A DNA stretch of 46,232 bases, taken from the NCBI GenBank assembly GCA_030639305.1, contig DAOWCY010000031.1, forward strand, positions 1 through 46,232, given 5' to 3'. The notes beneath the pieces are model-generated. The model did no database searches. It had not been told where the DNA came from and saw nothing but the letters and a program-made list of their open reading frames with translations. The position numbers were made by a program, and so were the translations under genes. Source of the stretch: JAGLQA01 sp023135565. Lineage in GTDB: Bacteria > Acidobacteriota > Aminicenantia > UBA2199. Below, piece after piece: positions 8,801-16,189 of the stretch (the first letter of the stretch is position 1; each line of letters opens with the position of its first letter).

Positions 8801-10997
8801 GCCCTGGAAAGAGCATCTGCGCGAGGCGCTGGAGCCCCTGCAGGAAACCTATCGCACCGGGTTGTTAACCGGGGATGTCGAGTACGCTGCTTTTGGCGCC
8901 GGAGGTTACTGTGTTTATGCTGCCCTGGCCGGTAAGCCGCTGCCGCAAATCGAACAGGAGGCGGTGAACTACAGTTATACCTTGAATCATTTTTACCCGG
9001 AAAGAGTGTATTACCTGCTAAAAGTAGGCCGCCAGGCGAGCCTGAACCTGATGGGCATGTCTGAAGACCCCTGCCGCTTGAGCGGCGAGTGTTTCGACGA
9101 AACGGAAATGGTTCCCCTTATGTCGGCGGCAGGCGATAAAAGCGCCCTCAGCTACCTGTACCTGCAAAAATTCATGTCCTGTTTCCTGTTCAGGGAATAT
9201 GACCGGGCAGCGGAAATAGCACAGGAAACAGTCCGGCACTTAAAGGGTGGAGTCGGGTCTTTTGCTCTTGCCGTATTCCATTTTTACGACTCGTTGACTG
9301 CCCTGGCCCGCTGTGCCGGCCTGCCCCGGGCCAAACAAAAGCGTATCAAAAAAAAAGTAGCCGCAAACCAGCGTAAGATGAAAAAGTGGGCCCGGCACGC
9401 CCCGATGAATTTCTTGCATAAATGGCACTTAGTAGAAGCCGAAAAACACCGGGTGTCGGGCAGGAACGAGGAAGCGGTAAAATGTTACGACCAGGCTGTC
9501 GAGCTGGCGAAAGAACACGGTTACCTGAACGAAGAAGCGCTGGCTTGCGAACTGGCGGCTCTCTTTTACCAGGGTAGGGAGCGGGATTTTATCGCCGCCG
9601 CTTATATGGAGCGGGCCAGGCGCTGCTATTCCTCGTGGGGCGCTGAAGCAAAAGTAAGCCATTTAGAGGATATGCACCCCCAGTTACTGGAGATCAAGGA
9701 TTACAGCAGTTCCGCGGCAGCCAAATACCCGGCTTTTCAGAAGGACACCACCATTACGATAACCAGTTTAAGCGCCGGCGATTTAGATTTCGATACGCTG
9801 TTAAAGGCAGCGCAGGCCATTTCCGGGGAGATCGTGCTGTCCGATTTGCTGAAAAAAATGATGAAAATCGTTATCGAGAATGTGGGCGCGGAGACAGGAT
9901 TTTTAGTTTTGGAAGAATCGGGTCAATGGCTTATCGAAGCTGAAAGCCATGTGAATAAAAGCGCCGTCGCTGTGCTGCAATCCATCAACGTCGAACACAA
10001 AAAAAATATTTCCCACGGCATTATCCAACATGTGTGCCGCAGCCGTGAAATGGTGGTCTTAGATAATGCTGAAAAAGAGGGCGACTTTACCGGGGACCCC
10101 CATGTAATGAAAAATCGTTCGAAATCCATTTTATGTATACCGCTTCTCAACCAGGGCAAATTGAACGGTATCCTCTACTTAGAAAATAACCTGACCACAG
10201 GCGCATTTACCCCGCACCGGGTGGGAGTGATGAACTTGCTGTCCGCGCACATGGCAATCTCCATCGAAAATGCCCGGCTCTACCAGAATTTAGAACAAAA
10301 AGTAAAGGAAAGGACGCAGGACCTGGAACAGGAGATCGGCGAACGAAAGAGAGCAGAGGAGAAAATAGAAGCTTCTCTCAAAGAGAAAGAGGTGCTTCTA
10401 AAAGAGATCCACCACCGGGTCAAAAACAATTTGCAAATTATTACCAGCCTTCTTAGCCTGCAGTCTAAATACATCGACGATCAACAGGCCGTGGCAATAT
10501 TACAGGTCAGCCGGGAACGGGTTAGGGCAATGTCCCTGGTTCATGAGAGATTGTACGAGTCTAAAGACTTATCGAAGATCGATTTGCGTGAATATATTCG
10601 CAACTTGATCGCTTATTTGTTCGATTCCTATTCCCTGCACGCCGGCCGGGTGAAATCGAAAACGCGGATCGGGAATATCGGCCTGGGCATCGATACGGCT
10701 ATCCCCCTGGGTTTGATTATCAACGAACTTATCTCCAATTCCCTGAAATATGCGTTCCCCGAAAAAAAGAAAGGTGAAATCCGGGTTAACCTGACTAAGA
10801 GTAAGGATAAAGAGTATGATTATACATTGATTGCCGCGGATAACGGTATCGGGATCCCGGAGGATATAGATTTCCGGCAGAGTAATAGTCTCGGTATGCA
10901 ATTGGTTACTTCTTTAGTGATGCAGTTGCATGGAGTGATAGATTTAGATAGAGAGGGCGGAACAAAATTTACCATAAAATTCAAAAAAAAGGAGTGA
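5862..10997 (+). CDS. fused Ser/Thr protein kinase / AAA ATPase / GAF / sensor histidine kinase
   Basis: A 1711-residue cytoplasmic signalling protein. Domains in order: an eukaryotic-type protein kinase (about 1-270) with HKDINPTN at about 125 in place of HRD and DFG at 146; an AAA/STAND-type ATPase (about 290-500) with Walker A GSAGVGKT at about 320-327 and Walker B LVLFIDD at about 445; a long helical TPR-like region (about 650-1290); a GAF domain (about 1307-1470); a coiled coil; and a HisKA_2-type histidine kinase with KEIHHRVKNNLQI (phospho-acceptor near His1517), N box NELISNSLKYAF and G box DNGIGIP. No membrane segment was seen. This matches the known trifunctional architecture. Its partner response regulator is not adjacent, so the pathway is unknown. 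Confidence 0.93.
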   Translation: MTIPGYKIDKKLYESPTSLILRARRNSDKRAVILKILQGDPPSPKRIAWFKREYDITRTLNLPGVVQAYSQETDRGRWMMVLEDFGGDSLAQLGLAGNMTLPDFLALAVKITEIIGDIHKKNIIHKDINPTNIIFNRETGRAKIIDFGISAVLFRENQAFRSPLALQGTLAYISPEQTGRVNRAMDFRSDFYSLGVTFYELLTGKLPFYADDPLEAIHNTIAAHPLPVHKIKPGIPPNVSAVVQKLMAKDAEDRYQSTYGLKYDLEKCLEYSDFKPGLQDFTGEFHLTRKLYGRDREIQTILQTFNRVSSGAAEMILTAGSAGVGKTALIEEIYRPILEKNGYFVSGKFEQYTHSTPYSAVIQALESFLDLLLQEDSEQLAAGKERILQAVGDNGRLIVDILPRLSLIIGEQQPVPELGPGETQNRFKLVFENFVLALAHEESPLVLFIDDWQWADPASLDFLKRLVSHTSSRYLLVIGAYRDDETDAAHPALRMPEELEKTGAPVTLLSLIPLREEHIRALLEDTLGNVSEDWPGLIYRKTRGNPFFVRQFLQSSYDSGLIYFDADTRRWQWQEAEIKKMSGSVTDLLVTQIESLRAPTQQALKYCACIGSRFDLQTLALLDGKSPKTTLDELWQAAEKGLITPVSGDFQATTADTIDAGVLFKFLHDRVQQAAYSLIPINAVQATNLRLGRLLLENWPAEKIEEHIFAVANRFNKGLQLLIEEPEKIKAAGLNLQAGRKAKSAAAYEEAADYLNAGLAVLPAGSWQGQYDLTLTLHVEAAQAAYLRGDLGQVEKNTAAVLKNARTLLDKVPAYEVETLAYAAHNKPRQAVKTALSALQMLGVRLPRKPNKLHLLSGLLKTKLVLTGKRPDDLLHLPAMKDPEKLAAMRILVSAGFIIYFAAPELIPLSILKMVNLSVKYGNSPESPFAYAAYGMMLCAVLGRIDSGYGFGKLAEQLSSRDGHKEHKARTLMMINYLIRPWKEHLREALEPLQETYRTGLLTGDVEYAAFGAGGYCVYAALAGKPLPQIEQEAVNYSYTLNHFYPERVYYLLKVGRQASLNLMGMSEDPCRLSGECFDETEMVPLMSAAGDKSALSYLYLQKFMSCFLFREYDRAAEIAQETVRHLKGGVGSFALAVFHFYDSLTALARCAGLPRAKQKRIKKKVAANQRKMKKWARHAPMNFLHKWHLVEAEKHRVSGRNEEAVKCYDQAVELAKEHGYLNEEALACELAALFYQGRERDFIAAAYMERARRCYSSWGAEAKVSHLEDMHPQLLEIKDYSSSAAAKYPAFQKDTTITITSLSAGDLDFDTLLKAAQAISGEIVLSDLLKKMMKIVIENVGAETGFLVLEESGQWLIEAESHVNKSAVAVLQSINVEHKKNISHGIIQHVCRSREMVVLDNAEKEGDFTGDPHVMKNRSKSILCIPLLNQGKLNGILYLENNLTTGAFTPHRVGVMNLLSAHMAISIENARLYQNLEQKVKERTQDLEQEIGERKRAEEKIEASLKEKEVLLKEIHHRVKNNLQIITSLLSLQSKYIDDQQAVAILQVSRERVRAMSLVHERLYESKDLSKIDLREYIRNLIAYLFDSYSLHAGRVKSKTRIGNIGLGIDTAIPLGLIINELISNSLKYAFPEKKKGEIRVNLTKSKDKEYDYTLIAADNGIGIPEDIDFRQSNSLGMQLVTSLVMQLHGVIDLDREGGTKFTIKFKKKE

Positions 10998-11021
10998 GTT
11001 TTTTTGTAAGTGTTCAGCATC

Positions 11022-11050
11022 CAGCAAACGGGCATTCGAGAACTCTGAGG
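11022..11050 (+). repeat. 29-bp inverted repeat, left copy (flanks acyl-CoA dehydrogenase)
   Basis: This segment begins CAGCAAACGGGCATTCGAGA and is the reverse complement of 12882-12910 with one mismatch in 29. The two copies enclose the acyl-CoA dehydrogenase gene and its promoter. Confidence 0.6.
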
Positions 11051-11054
11051 GTCT

Positions 11055-11242
11055 TGCCTCCGGCGGCCCTGCCGGGGGCCAAACTTTTAAAAAAGTTTGA
11101 ACAAAACTTTTTATGATTTAAAATCAAAAGCGCTCACACGCTGCTTCTTGCGGCGGAGCCGCTTATCGCCTCCCCGTGCGTACGGGGTCACACGCTGCTT
11201 CTTGCGGCGGAGCCGCTTATCGCCCCCCCACGCGAGTGGGGC
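11055..11242 (-). repeat. composite palindromic repeat with 54-bp tandem duplication
   Basis: 11055-11088 is a minus-strand copy of a 34-bp element starting AAAAGTTTGGCC and ending GCCGGAGGCA, also present at 18576-18609 and 26897-26930. It continues into a palindrome (AAACTTTT-AA-AAAAGTTT) and then a direct duplication of about 54 bp, 11135-11188 and 11189-11242, each carrying GCGGCGGAGCCGC and ending in a stem such as CCCCGTGCGTACGGGG. The last base overlaps the stop codon of the next gene. Confidence 0.75.
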
Positions 11243-12381
11243 TATGCTATAAGATTGGCCGCAATCACCATCCTCATCACTTCGCTGGTGCCCTCGTAAA
11301 TCTCGGTAATCTTGGCGTCCCGCAGGTATCTTTCCACATCGAACTCTTTGGTGTAACCGTAACCGCCGTGGATTTGCAGCGATTTGTTGGCGCAGAAGGA
11401 GGATACCTCCGATGCTTTCAGTTTGGCCATGGCCGCCTCTTTGGTATATCTAAGTCCCCGGTCCTTCATCAGGGAAGCCCGGTAAGTTAAAAGCCAGGAC
11501 GCTTCATATTCGGTCCACATATCGGCAATCATCCACTGGATAGCCTGGAAATTGGCAATCGGCTGGCCGAACTGTTCCCGTTCTTTAGCGTAAGCGATAC
11601 CATCCTCGATAGCAGCCCTGGCAATTCCTAAAGCCTGGGCCGCGATGCCCAATCTACCGCCGTCAAGGGTGACCAGGGCGATTTTTAAGCCTTTGCCCCG
11701 TTCACCGAGAATATTCTCTTCAGGGATTTCGCAATCTTCCATGATAAGTTCTGTGGTGGAAGTGGCATTGATGCCTAATTTTTCTTCATGTTTCCCCACT
11801 TTAAAACCGGGAGTATCGGTCTTAACGATAAAGGCGCTGAGTCCCCTGGCCTTTTTTTCAGGGTCTGTCATGGCCGTTATCACCGCTGTACCGGCTTCCG
11901 CCCCGTTAGTGATAAATTGTTTGGTGCCGTTTAAAATCCACTTATTGCCTTCTAAGCGGGCTGTTGTTTTAGTAGCCCCGACGTCTGAACCGGCTCCCGG
12001 CTCGGTTAAACCTAAGCAGCCTATTTCCCGGCCGGAACATAGATCCGGCATATATTTTTTCTTCTGCTCTTCGCTGCCGAACTTGAAAATCGGATCGATG
12101 CACAAGGAAGAGTGGGCAGAAACGATAACCCCGGTAGATGCGCAGTACCGGGAAATTTCTTCGATAGCCAGTATATAAGAAACAAAATCCATGCCTGAAC
12201 CACCGTACTCCGGCGGGTAGGCGACTCCCATGAGGCCTAATTCGCCGGCTTTTTTTATTACATCTTTCGGGTAAATTCCTTTCTCCTGGTTTTCCCTGGC
12301 TTCCGGTCCTATTTCTTCTTTAGCAAATTTTGCCACCATTTCCCTGAGCATTTTCTGTTCTTCAGTTAATAGATAGTCCAT
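11242..12381 (-). CDS. acyl-CoA dehydrogenase (short-chain type)
   Basis: A 379-residue flavoprotein dehydrogenase, full length for the family, that introduces the 2,3 double bond into an acyl-CoA. Visible signatures: LGLTEPGAGSDVG (FAD/substrate binding), the second family signature QIHGGYGYTKEFDVERYLRD, and the catalytic Glu within IYEGTSEV near the C-terminus. Similarity is closest to butyryl/short branched-chain enzymes; the exact substrate cannot be set by eye. ATG 12381 is preceded by AAGGAG. It is monocistronic, with its own promoter at 12495-12523 and repeats on both sides. Electron-transfer flavoprotein genes are not in the window. Confidence 0.93.
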   Translation of the reverse strand: MDYLLTEEQKMLREMVAKFAKEEIGPEARENQEKGIYPKDVIKKAGELGLMGVAYPPEYGGSGMDFVSYILAIEEISRYCASTGVIVSAHSSLCIDPIFKFGSEEQKKKYMPDLCSGREIGCLGLTEPGAGSDVGATKTTARLEGNKWILNGTKQFITNGAEAGTAVITAMTDPEKKARGLSAFIVKTDTPGFKVGKHEEKLGINATSTTELIMEDCEIPEENILGERGKGLKIALVTLDGGRLGIAAQALGIARAAIEDGIAYAKEREQFGQPIANFQAIQWMIADMWTEYEASWLLTYRASLMKDRGLRYTKEAAMAKLKASEVSSFCANKSLQIHGGYGYTKEFDVERYLRDAKITEIYEGTSEVMRMVIAANLIA

Positions 12382-12494
12382 GTGATCTCCTTACTCATTT
12401 AGTATTATATTAAAATACCCCTGCGGGGTCTTATGTCCCCCTTTCTTCCCGGGACAATAAAAAATAATCTTATTTAAAATCGTATACATGTTAG

Positions 12495-12523
12495 ATTGTA
12501 TATGGAAAAGAAGAAAAAGTCAA
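12495..12523 (-). promoter_or_regulatory. sigma70-type promoter for the acyl-CoA dehydrogenase
   Basis: On the minus strand TTGACT (12523-12518), 17 bases, TACAAT (12500-12495). Immediately upstream lies the partial palindrome GTTAAAGACTTAAC at 12533-12546, with a related copy at 12595-12608, possible operators. Confidence 0.55.
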
Positions 12524-12532
12524 CCTTTTTTT

Positions 12533-12608
12533 GTTAAAGACTTAACCAAAAGGCATTTTTTTTATATTTTTTTAACCGTTTGTAGGCTTTTGCGGTTAAG
12601 AGCTTAAC
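12533..12608. promoter_or_regulatory. pair of GTTAA-(4)-TTAAC operator-like palindromes
   Basis: GTTAAAGACTTAAC at 12533-12546 and GTTAAGAGCTTAAC at 12595-12608 are 12/14 identical, each an inverted repeat, 62 bp apart. The first lies about 10 bp upstream of the -35 box of the acyl-CoA dehydrogenase promoter. A regulator binding here is inferred. Confidence 0.35.
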
Positions 12609-12881
12609 GTATTTCAAGACCGGTCTTGAAATGCCGGTTGACAGTAACTATTCAGTTCTGGGAGAGTTGAGTCTATCCGCCCTTCAATCACAAAACAAAA
12701 CGGGAATGAACTATTTGAAGGACGATTTTTATTCAAAACTGAATAGTTACAGCATTCAGCTTTCGGCATTCAGCCGGGCTGCTCCGCAGCCCCATATTCA
12801 AGCGTACGCCCGGGGCGGTATAATTCCGGTTAATTTAGGGCTAATACTGCGAGGGGAGGTGTTAAAGGGGAAACCTGATCC

Positions 12882-12910
12882 CCTCAAAGTTCTCGAATGC
12901 CCGTTTGCTG
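12882..12910 (-). repeat. 29-bp inverted repeat, right copy
   Basis: Reverse complement of 11022-11050 with a single mismatch. It is followed by GCTGAAGGC-type short repeats. Confidence 0.6.
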
Positions 12911-12951
12911 AAGGCTGAAGGCCGAAAGCTGAAGGCTTACAGGCGCGCGCC

Positions 12952-12980
12952 TTGACAAACTCGATGAAGTCTGATAGCAT
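12952..12980 (+). promoter_or_regulatory. promoter overlapping the start of the beta-propeller gene
   Basis: TTGACA (12952-12957), 17 bases, TAGCAT (12975-12980). Transcription would begin near 12987, on the ATG at 12986, so the message would be leaderless; no Shine-Dalgarno sequence is visible before that ATG. Confidence 0.5.
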
Positions 12981-12985
12981 GAAAA

Positions 12986-14044
12986 ATGCGACATATCAAA
13001 GCGTTTAGATTTATCTTAATTTTTATAGTATCTATAACATTATGGGGCGAAGAAAATTTTAAACTCATCGAAAAATGGGACCCCGGCGATGAAGTGGTCG
13101 GTCGTGTGGGCGAATCGATTGTCGATGCGGATGGGCATGTGGTGTGTACTTTTTATAAAAGCGGCAGCCGGCTTATCACCCCGAATAAAATTATAAAATT
13201 TGCACCCTATGGACAAGGGCCGGGAGATTTGACCGATATGCGGGCTCTTTTCCATTTCGGCGGGGACATCGCCATCGTAGAGCGCCCTGAAAAAATCAAA
13301 ATTTTCACAAAAAAAGACAGCACTTATGTTTGGAAAAAGACGGTATGGTTAAAAAGGGGAAAATTTGTTCATGTGGTTCAAGACGCGATATACTACAAAA
13401 ACAAATGGTTCCTGGCCGGCCTCGAATTTGTGGATTTCGATAATAAAAAAAATCTTCAATATGCGTCATTTTTAAAAATCTACGAAAAGAACGGCCAACC
13501 TATCGAAAACCTGATAAAAAAAACCTTCGACGGACCTCACCGGTTCCATGAAATGAACTATTACGTGGCAGCTTATAAAGACCAGGTGTTATTTCTTGTT
13601 GAGAACGAAATGAAAGTGCATGTTGTGGGTTTAAAAGATTTATCTATTAAAAAAGAGGTGAACCTGGAAACTCCCGGATTTTACAAAAAGAAGCCGGATG
13701 AATTTTATTCCCCAAAAGGGAAAACCGGGGCAGGGAAAAATTATCTCAGCGTTCTCGAACATTGGAAAACCTCCTATTCCAGGATAAATAAAGTAATTGT
13801 CGAAGATTCTTTTCTCCTTTTGCAAGTAAGGACTTGCAGCGAAAAATTGAAAAGGTTCGCCTTACTTTTTTATAATGCCGGTAATTTCAAGCTTGAAAAA
13901 ACCATCTACACCGATGATCTACTTTTGGGCGTTAAGGAAGGCAAGTATTATTTTTTTGCCGGTGGTGATCCCGGTCGTGATGAGGAAGCGGAAGATTTCA
14001 TTATAAACGTTTATAGTTTTGGAGAAAAAAGTGAAAAGAAGTGA
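12986..14044 (+). CDS. exported 6-bladed beta-propeller-like protein
   Basis: A 352-residue protein with an N-terminal signal sequence (FRFILIFIVSITLWG) and a body of repeated short beta-strand segments such as GRVGESIVDADGHVVCTF and NKIIKFAPYGQGPGDL. GQGPGDL is typical of the bacterial 6-bladed beta-propeller (NHL-like) family. It is probably a secreted or periplasmic binding/scaffold domain with no catalytic residue recognised. ATG 12986 is the only Met start before the signal sequence and has no Shine-Dalgarno, which fits the leaderless promoter geometry. The 3' end overlaps the next gene by 14 bases, so the two are translationally coupled. Confidence 0.75.
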   Translation: MRHIKAFRFILIFIVSITLWGEENFKLIEKWDPGDEVVGRVGESIVDADGHVVCTFYKSGSRLITPNKIIKFAPYGQGPGDLTDMRALFHFGGDIAIVERPEKIKIFTKKDSTYVWKKTVWLKRGKFVHVVQDAIYYKNKWFLAGLEFVDFDNKKNLQYASFLKIYEKNGQPIENLIKKTFDGPHRFHEMNYYVAAYKDQVLFLVENEMKVHVVGLKDLSIKKEVNLETPGFYKKKPDEFYSPKGKTGAGKNYLSVLEHWKTSYSRINKVIVEDSFLLLQVRTCSEKLKRFALLFYNAGNFKLEKTIYTDDLLLGVKEGKYYFFAGGDPGRDEEAEDFIINVYSFGEKSEKK

Positions 14045-14507
14045 TTTATTTTTTAATATTGCCATCCCGGTTTTATTTGTCGGTATTGTTACTCTCGTTG
14101 TTTATAAATTTATTATAAAAGAACAGAATCCGGGATTATTCGCGGTTAAGGAATTGAGCAATATATCTGTTGTCGATTTAAACAACAACAAATTGGCCCT
14201 AACAGATTTGTTAGATAAAGAGAATGAAACATACTGCTTTCTTTTTGAGCTAACCAATTGTTATTCGTGCATTCTTGAGGGTTTAGAGGATTTAAAAAAA
14301 ATTAGAAAAGCCGGTTCTTTTTGTATTGCCATTGTGGTTCATGATCTTATCGAAGAAGTACAGGGATGGTCAAACACCCAGGATTTTTCGCCTTTTTTTA
14401 TGATTAAGAAGATTGATTTTTATAGAAACATCCAGAGTTCTACAATGCCTGTGCTTTTCAGTTTAAAAGGTGGTGAAGTCAAAAGGTTCAGGTTTATCAC
14501 CCCCTGA
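14031..14507 (+). CDS. membrane-anchored thioredoxin-fold-like protein with CxxC
   Basis: A 158-residue protein. The N-terminal hydrophobic helix (about 7-27) should anchor it with the rest outside the cytoplasm. The core resembles a thiol-redox (TlpA/AhpC-like) domain: ISVVDLNNNKLALTDLL, then CFLFELTNCYSC with the CYSC active-site-like pair, and a cis-Pro-like STMPVLF segment. GTG 14031 is chosen because GGAG lies 6 bases upstream; a TTG at 14019 would also be in frame. It overlaps the beta-propeller gene and may handle thiols of, or be co-exported with, that protein. Specific function is unknown. Confidence 0.65.
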   Translation: MKRSDLFFNIAIPVLFVGIVTLVVYKFIIKEQNPGLFAVKELSNISVVDLNNNKLALTDLLDKENETYCFLFELTNCYSCILEGLEDLKKIRKAGSFCIAIVVHDLIEEVQGWSNTQDFSPFFMIKKIDFYRNIQSSTMPVLFSLKGGEVKRFRFITP

Positions 14508-14832
14508 TCTTGAAGTGAGAGAACGATTCAGTTTTGCATCGACCAACGAAAAAAAGTTTTTTTATTAACGATTTTTTTGGGAAACCTCTTGAATTATAAC
14601 CATAACTTATTGTATACTTAGAAGAACAGAGTTTTTTTCAAGACTTCGCTTGGGAAAAAACCGCCTGGCGGTGGGAACTCGAAATATGTACAACATGTTG
14701 TTCATTACCGCCATGTAGTGGCACAAAACTTTTACGATTATAAATCAAAACAAAGTTTATGCTCACACCACTTTGAATACGTTTCGTTTCTCTTGCAAAC
14801 GCAAAGGAAATGAAGGAGGAACAACGCAAAAA
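14508..14832 (+). other. long leader of the carboxylase operon
   Basis: It holds a promoter at 14589-14618 and about 210 bases of leader. Within the leader, CCGCCTGGCGG at about 14661 is palindromic, a GGTGGGAACT(C/T)GAAA phrase is shared with the purD leader near 27042, and AAAACTTTTACGATTATAAATCAAAA-type repeat sequence lies at 14725-14755. No riboswitch class was recognised. Confidence 0.45.
14589..14618 (+). promoter_or_regulatory. sigma70-type promoter for the carboxylase operon
   Basis: TTGAAT (14589-14594), 18-base spacer, TATACT (14613-14618). Confidence 0.55.
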
Positions 14833-16185
14833 ATGTTTAAACGAATATTAATTGCTAACCGCGGCGAAGTAGCCGCCAGGATTATTAAAGCCTGTAAAGA
14901 ATTAGGCATAGAAACCGTCGCCCTCTATTCCACGGCGGACGAGTCCTCTCCGCACCTGTCCGAAGCCGATGAAAAAATCTGCATCGGGCCGGGGCCCAGC
15001 GGGCGCAGCTACTTAAATAAAGAAGCTATCCTGCAAGCGGCCCTGAATTCCCAATGCCGGGCCCTGCACCCGGGATTCGGTTTTTTAGCCGAAGACCCGC
15101 TGTTCTCCTACATGTGCAGCCAGCAGAAACTGACTTTTATCGGGCCTTCCGCTCATTCCATCAGGTTGATGGGCAACAAATCCCTGGCTAAACAGACAGT
15201 CAAACAAGCCGGACTGCCCACTATTCCCGGTTCCGACGGCGACTTGAAAAATGTAGACGAAGCCGTGAAATTAGCGGCAGAGTTGGGTTTCCCCGTACTG
15301 CTCAAAGCCACCTCCGGGGGAGGCGGTAAGGGAATCAGGCCCTGCAATAACGAAGAAGAAGTGAGAATCTTTTTCCCCCAGGCAGGCATGGAAGCGGAGA
15401 AAGCCTTCGGCAATGCCGCGCTTTACATGGAAAAAGTCATTATAAACGGCCGCCATATCGAGTTCCAACTACTGGCCGACTCTTATAATAATGCCATCCA
15501 CTTAGGCGAAAGAGAGTGCTCCATGCAGAGGAAAAACCAGAAACTGATCGAAGAGTCCCCCTCCCCGGCAGTAGACGAAGAAACCCGCAGCCGCATGGGC
15601 GCTCTGGCAGCGGAGTCCGCCAAAAAAGTCGGTTATCTCAATGCCGGCACCATCGAGTTTTTGATGGACCAGGATAATAACCTCTTCTTCATGGAGATGA
15701 ACACCCGCCTGCAGGTGGAACACCCGGTGACCGAAATGGTTACCGGTTTCGACATCGTCAAAGAACAGATCAAAATAGCCGCTAACCACCCCCTCTCTCT
15801 CAAACAAGAACAGGTCAAATTCTCCGGCCATGCCATCGAATGCCGCATTAATGCGGAAGACCCCTATAACGATTTTGCTCCCAGCCCGGGAAAAATCAGC
15901 AAGTTTAATCCTCCTTTACAGGCGGGACCGGGCAAAGTGCGTTTAGACACCCATGTAGACCAGGGCTATGAAATCCCCTCCTATTACGATTCCATGATCT
16001 GCAAACTCATCACCCACGGGGAAAACCGGGAAGAGGCCATCAAAACCATGGAAAATGCGCTCAAGGAATTCCAGATCGAAGGCATTAAAACCACCATCCC
16101 CCTGCACTTAGAAATACTAAATTCGAAAATATTCAGGTCGGGAGATTACCACAACAATTCCCTGGCCGGGATTATGGAGGGCTAA
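14833..16185 (+). CDS. biotin carboxylase subunit of an acyl-CoA carboxylase
   Basis: A 450-residue biotin carboxylase that uses ATP and bicarbonate to carboxylate carrier-bound biotin. It opens with FKRILIANRGEVAARI, has the ATP-grasp glycine loop KATSGGGGKGIR and the signature FMEMNTRLQVEHPVTE, and ends with the biotin-carboxylase C-terminal domain. ATG 14833 is chosen over an in-frame upstream ATG at 14773 because AAGGAGG precedes it and homology begins there. The carboxyltransferase follows after 4 bases and the biotin carrier after that, so it serves this acyl-CoA carboxylase rather than fatty-acid synthesis. The leucine-degradation context suggests methylcrotonyl-CoA. Confidence 0.94.
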   Translation: MFKRILIANRGEVAARIIKACKELGIETVALYSTADESSPHLSEADEKICIGPGPSGRSYLNKEAILQAALNSQCRALHPGFGFLAEDPLFSYMCSQQKLTFIGPSAHSIRLMGNKSLAKQTVKQAGLPTIPGSDGDLKNVDEAVKLAAELGFPVLLKATSGGGGKGIRPCNNEEEVRIFFPQAGMEAEKAFGNAALYMEKVIINGRHIEFQLLADSYNNAIHLGERECSMQRKNQKLIEESPSPAVDEETRSRMGALAAESAKKVGYLNAGTIEFLMDQDNNLFFMEMNTRLQVEHPVTEMVTGFDIVKEQIKIAANHPLSLKQEQVKFSGHAIECRINAEDPYNDFAPSPGKISKFNPPLQAGPGKVRLDTHVDQGYEIPSYYDSMICKLITHGENREEAIKTMENALKEFQIEGIKTTIPLHLEILNSKIFRSGDYHNNSLAGIMEG

Positions 16186-16189
16186 GATT

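Larger units (their letters stand above)
12382..12985. other. repeat-rich intergenic region
   Basis: There is no credible gene. Besides the promoter and operator-like sites it holds a perfect 20-bp palindrome, TTTCAAGACCGGTCTTGAAA (12612-12631); a 17-bp inverted pair beginning GTAACTATTCAGTT at 12644-12660 and 12734-12750; and an imperfect inverted pair of CATTCAGCTTTCGGC-type sequence near 12752-12775 and 12907-12931. A 95-codon open frame at 12631-12918 is built from these repeats and is probably not a gene. Confidence 0.55.

Noticed and set aside
11055..11242. CRISPR array
   Set aside because: Only two adjacent repeat units without distinct spacers and no cas genes; it is a tandem duplication of a dispersed palindrome.
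11645..12178. 177-codon frame opposite the acyl-CoA dehydrogenase
   Set aside because: Antisense of a conserved coding sequence; protein composition is not gene-like.
12631..12918. 95-codon open frame
   Set aside because: It is made entirely of inverted repeats and short CTGAAGGC-type repeats, and has no ribosome site.
14619..14832. Riboswitch in the carboxylase leader
   Set aside because: Short stems are visible but no conserved core of a known riboswitch class was recognised.
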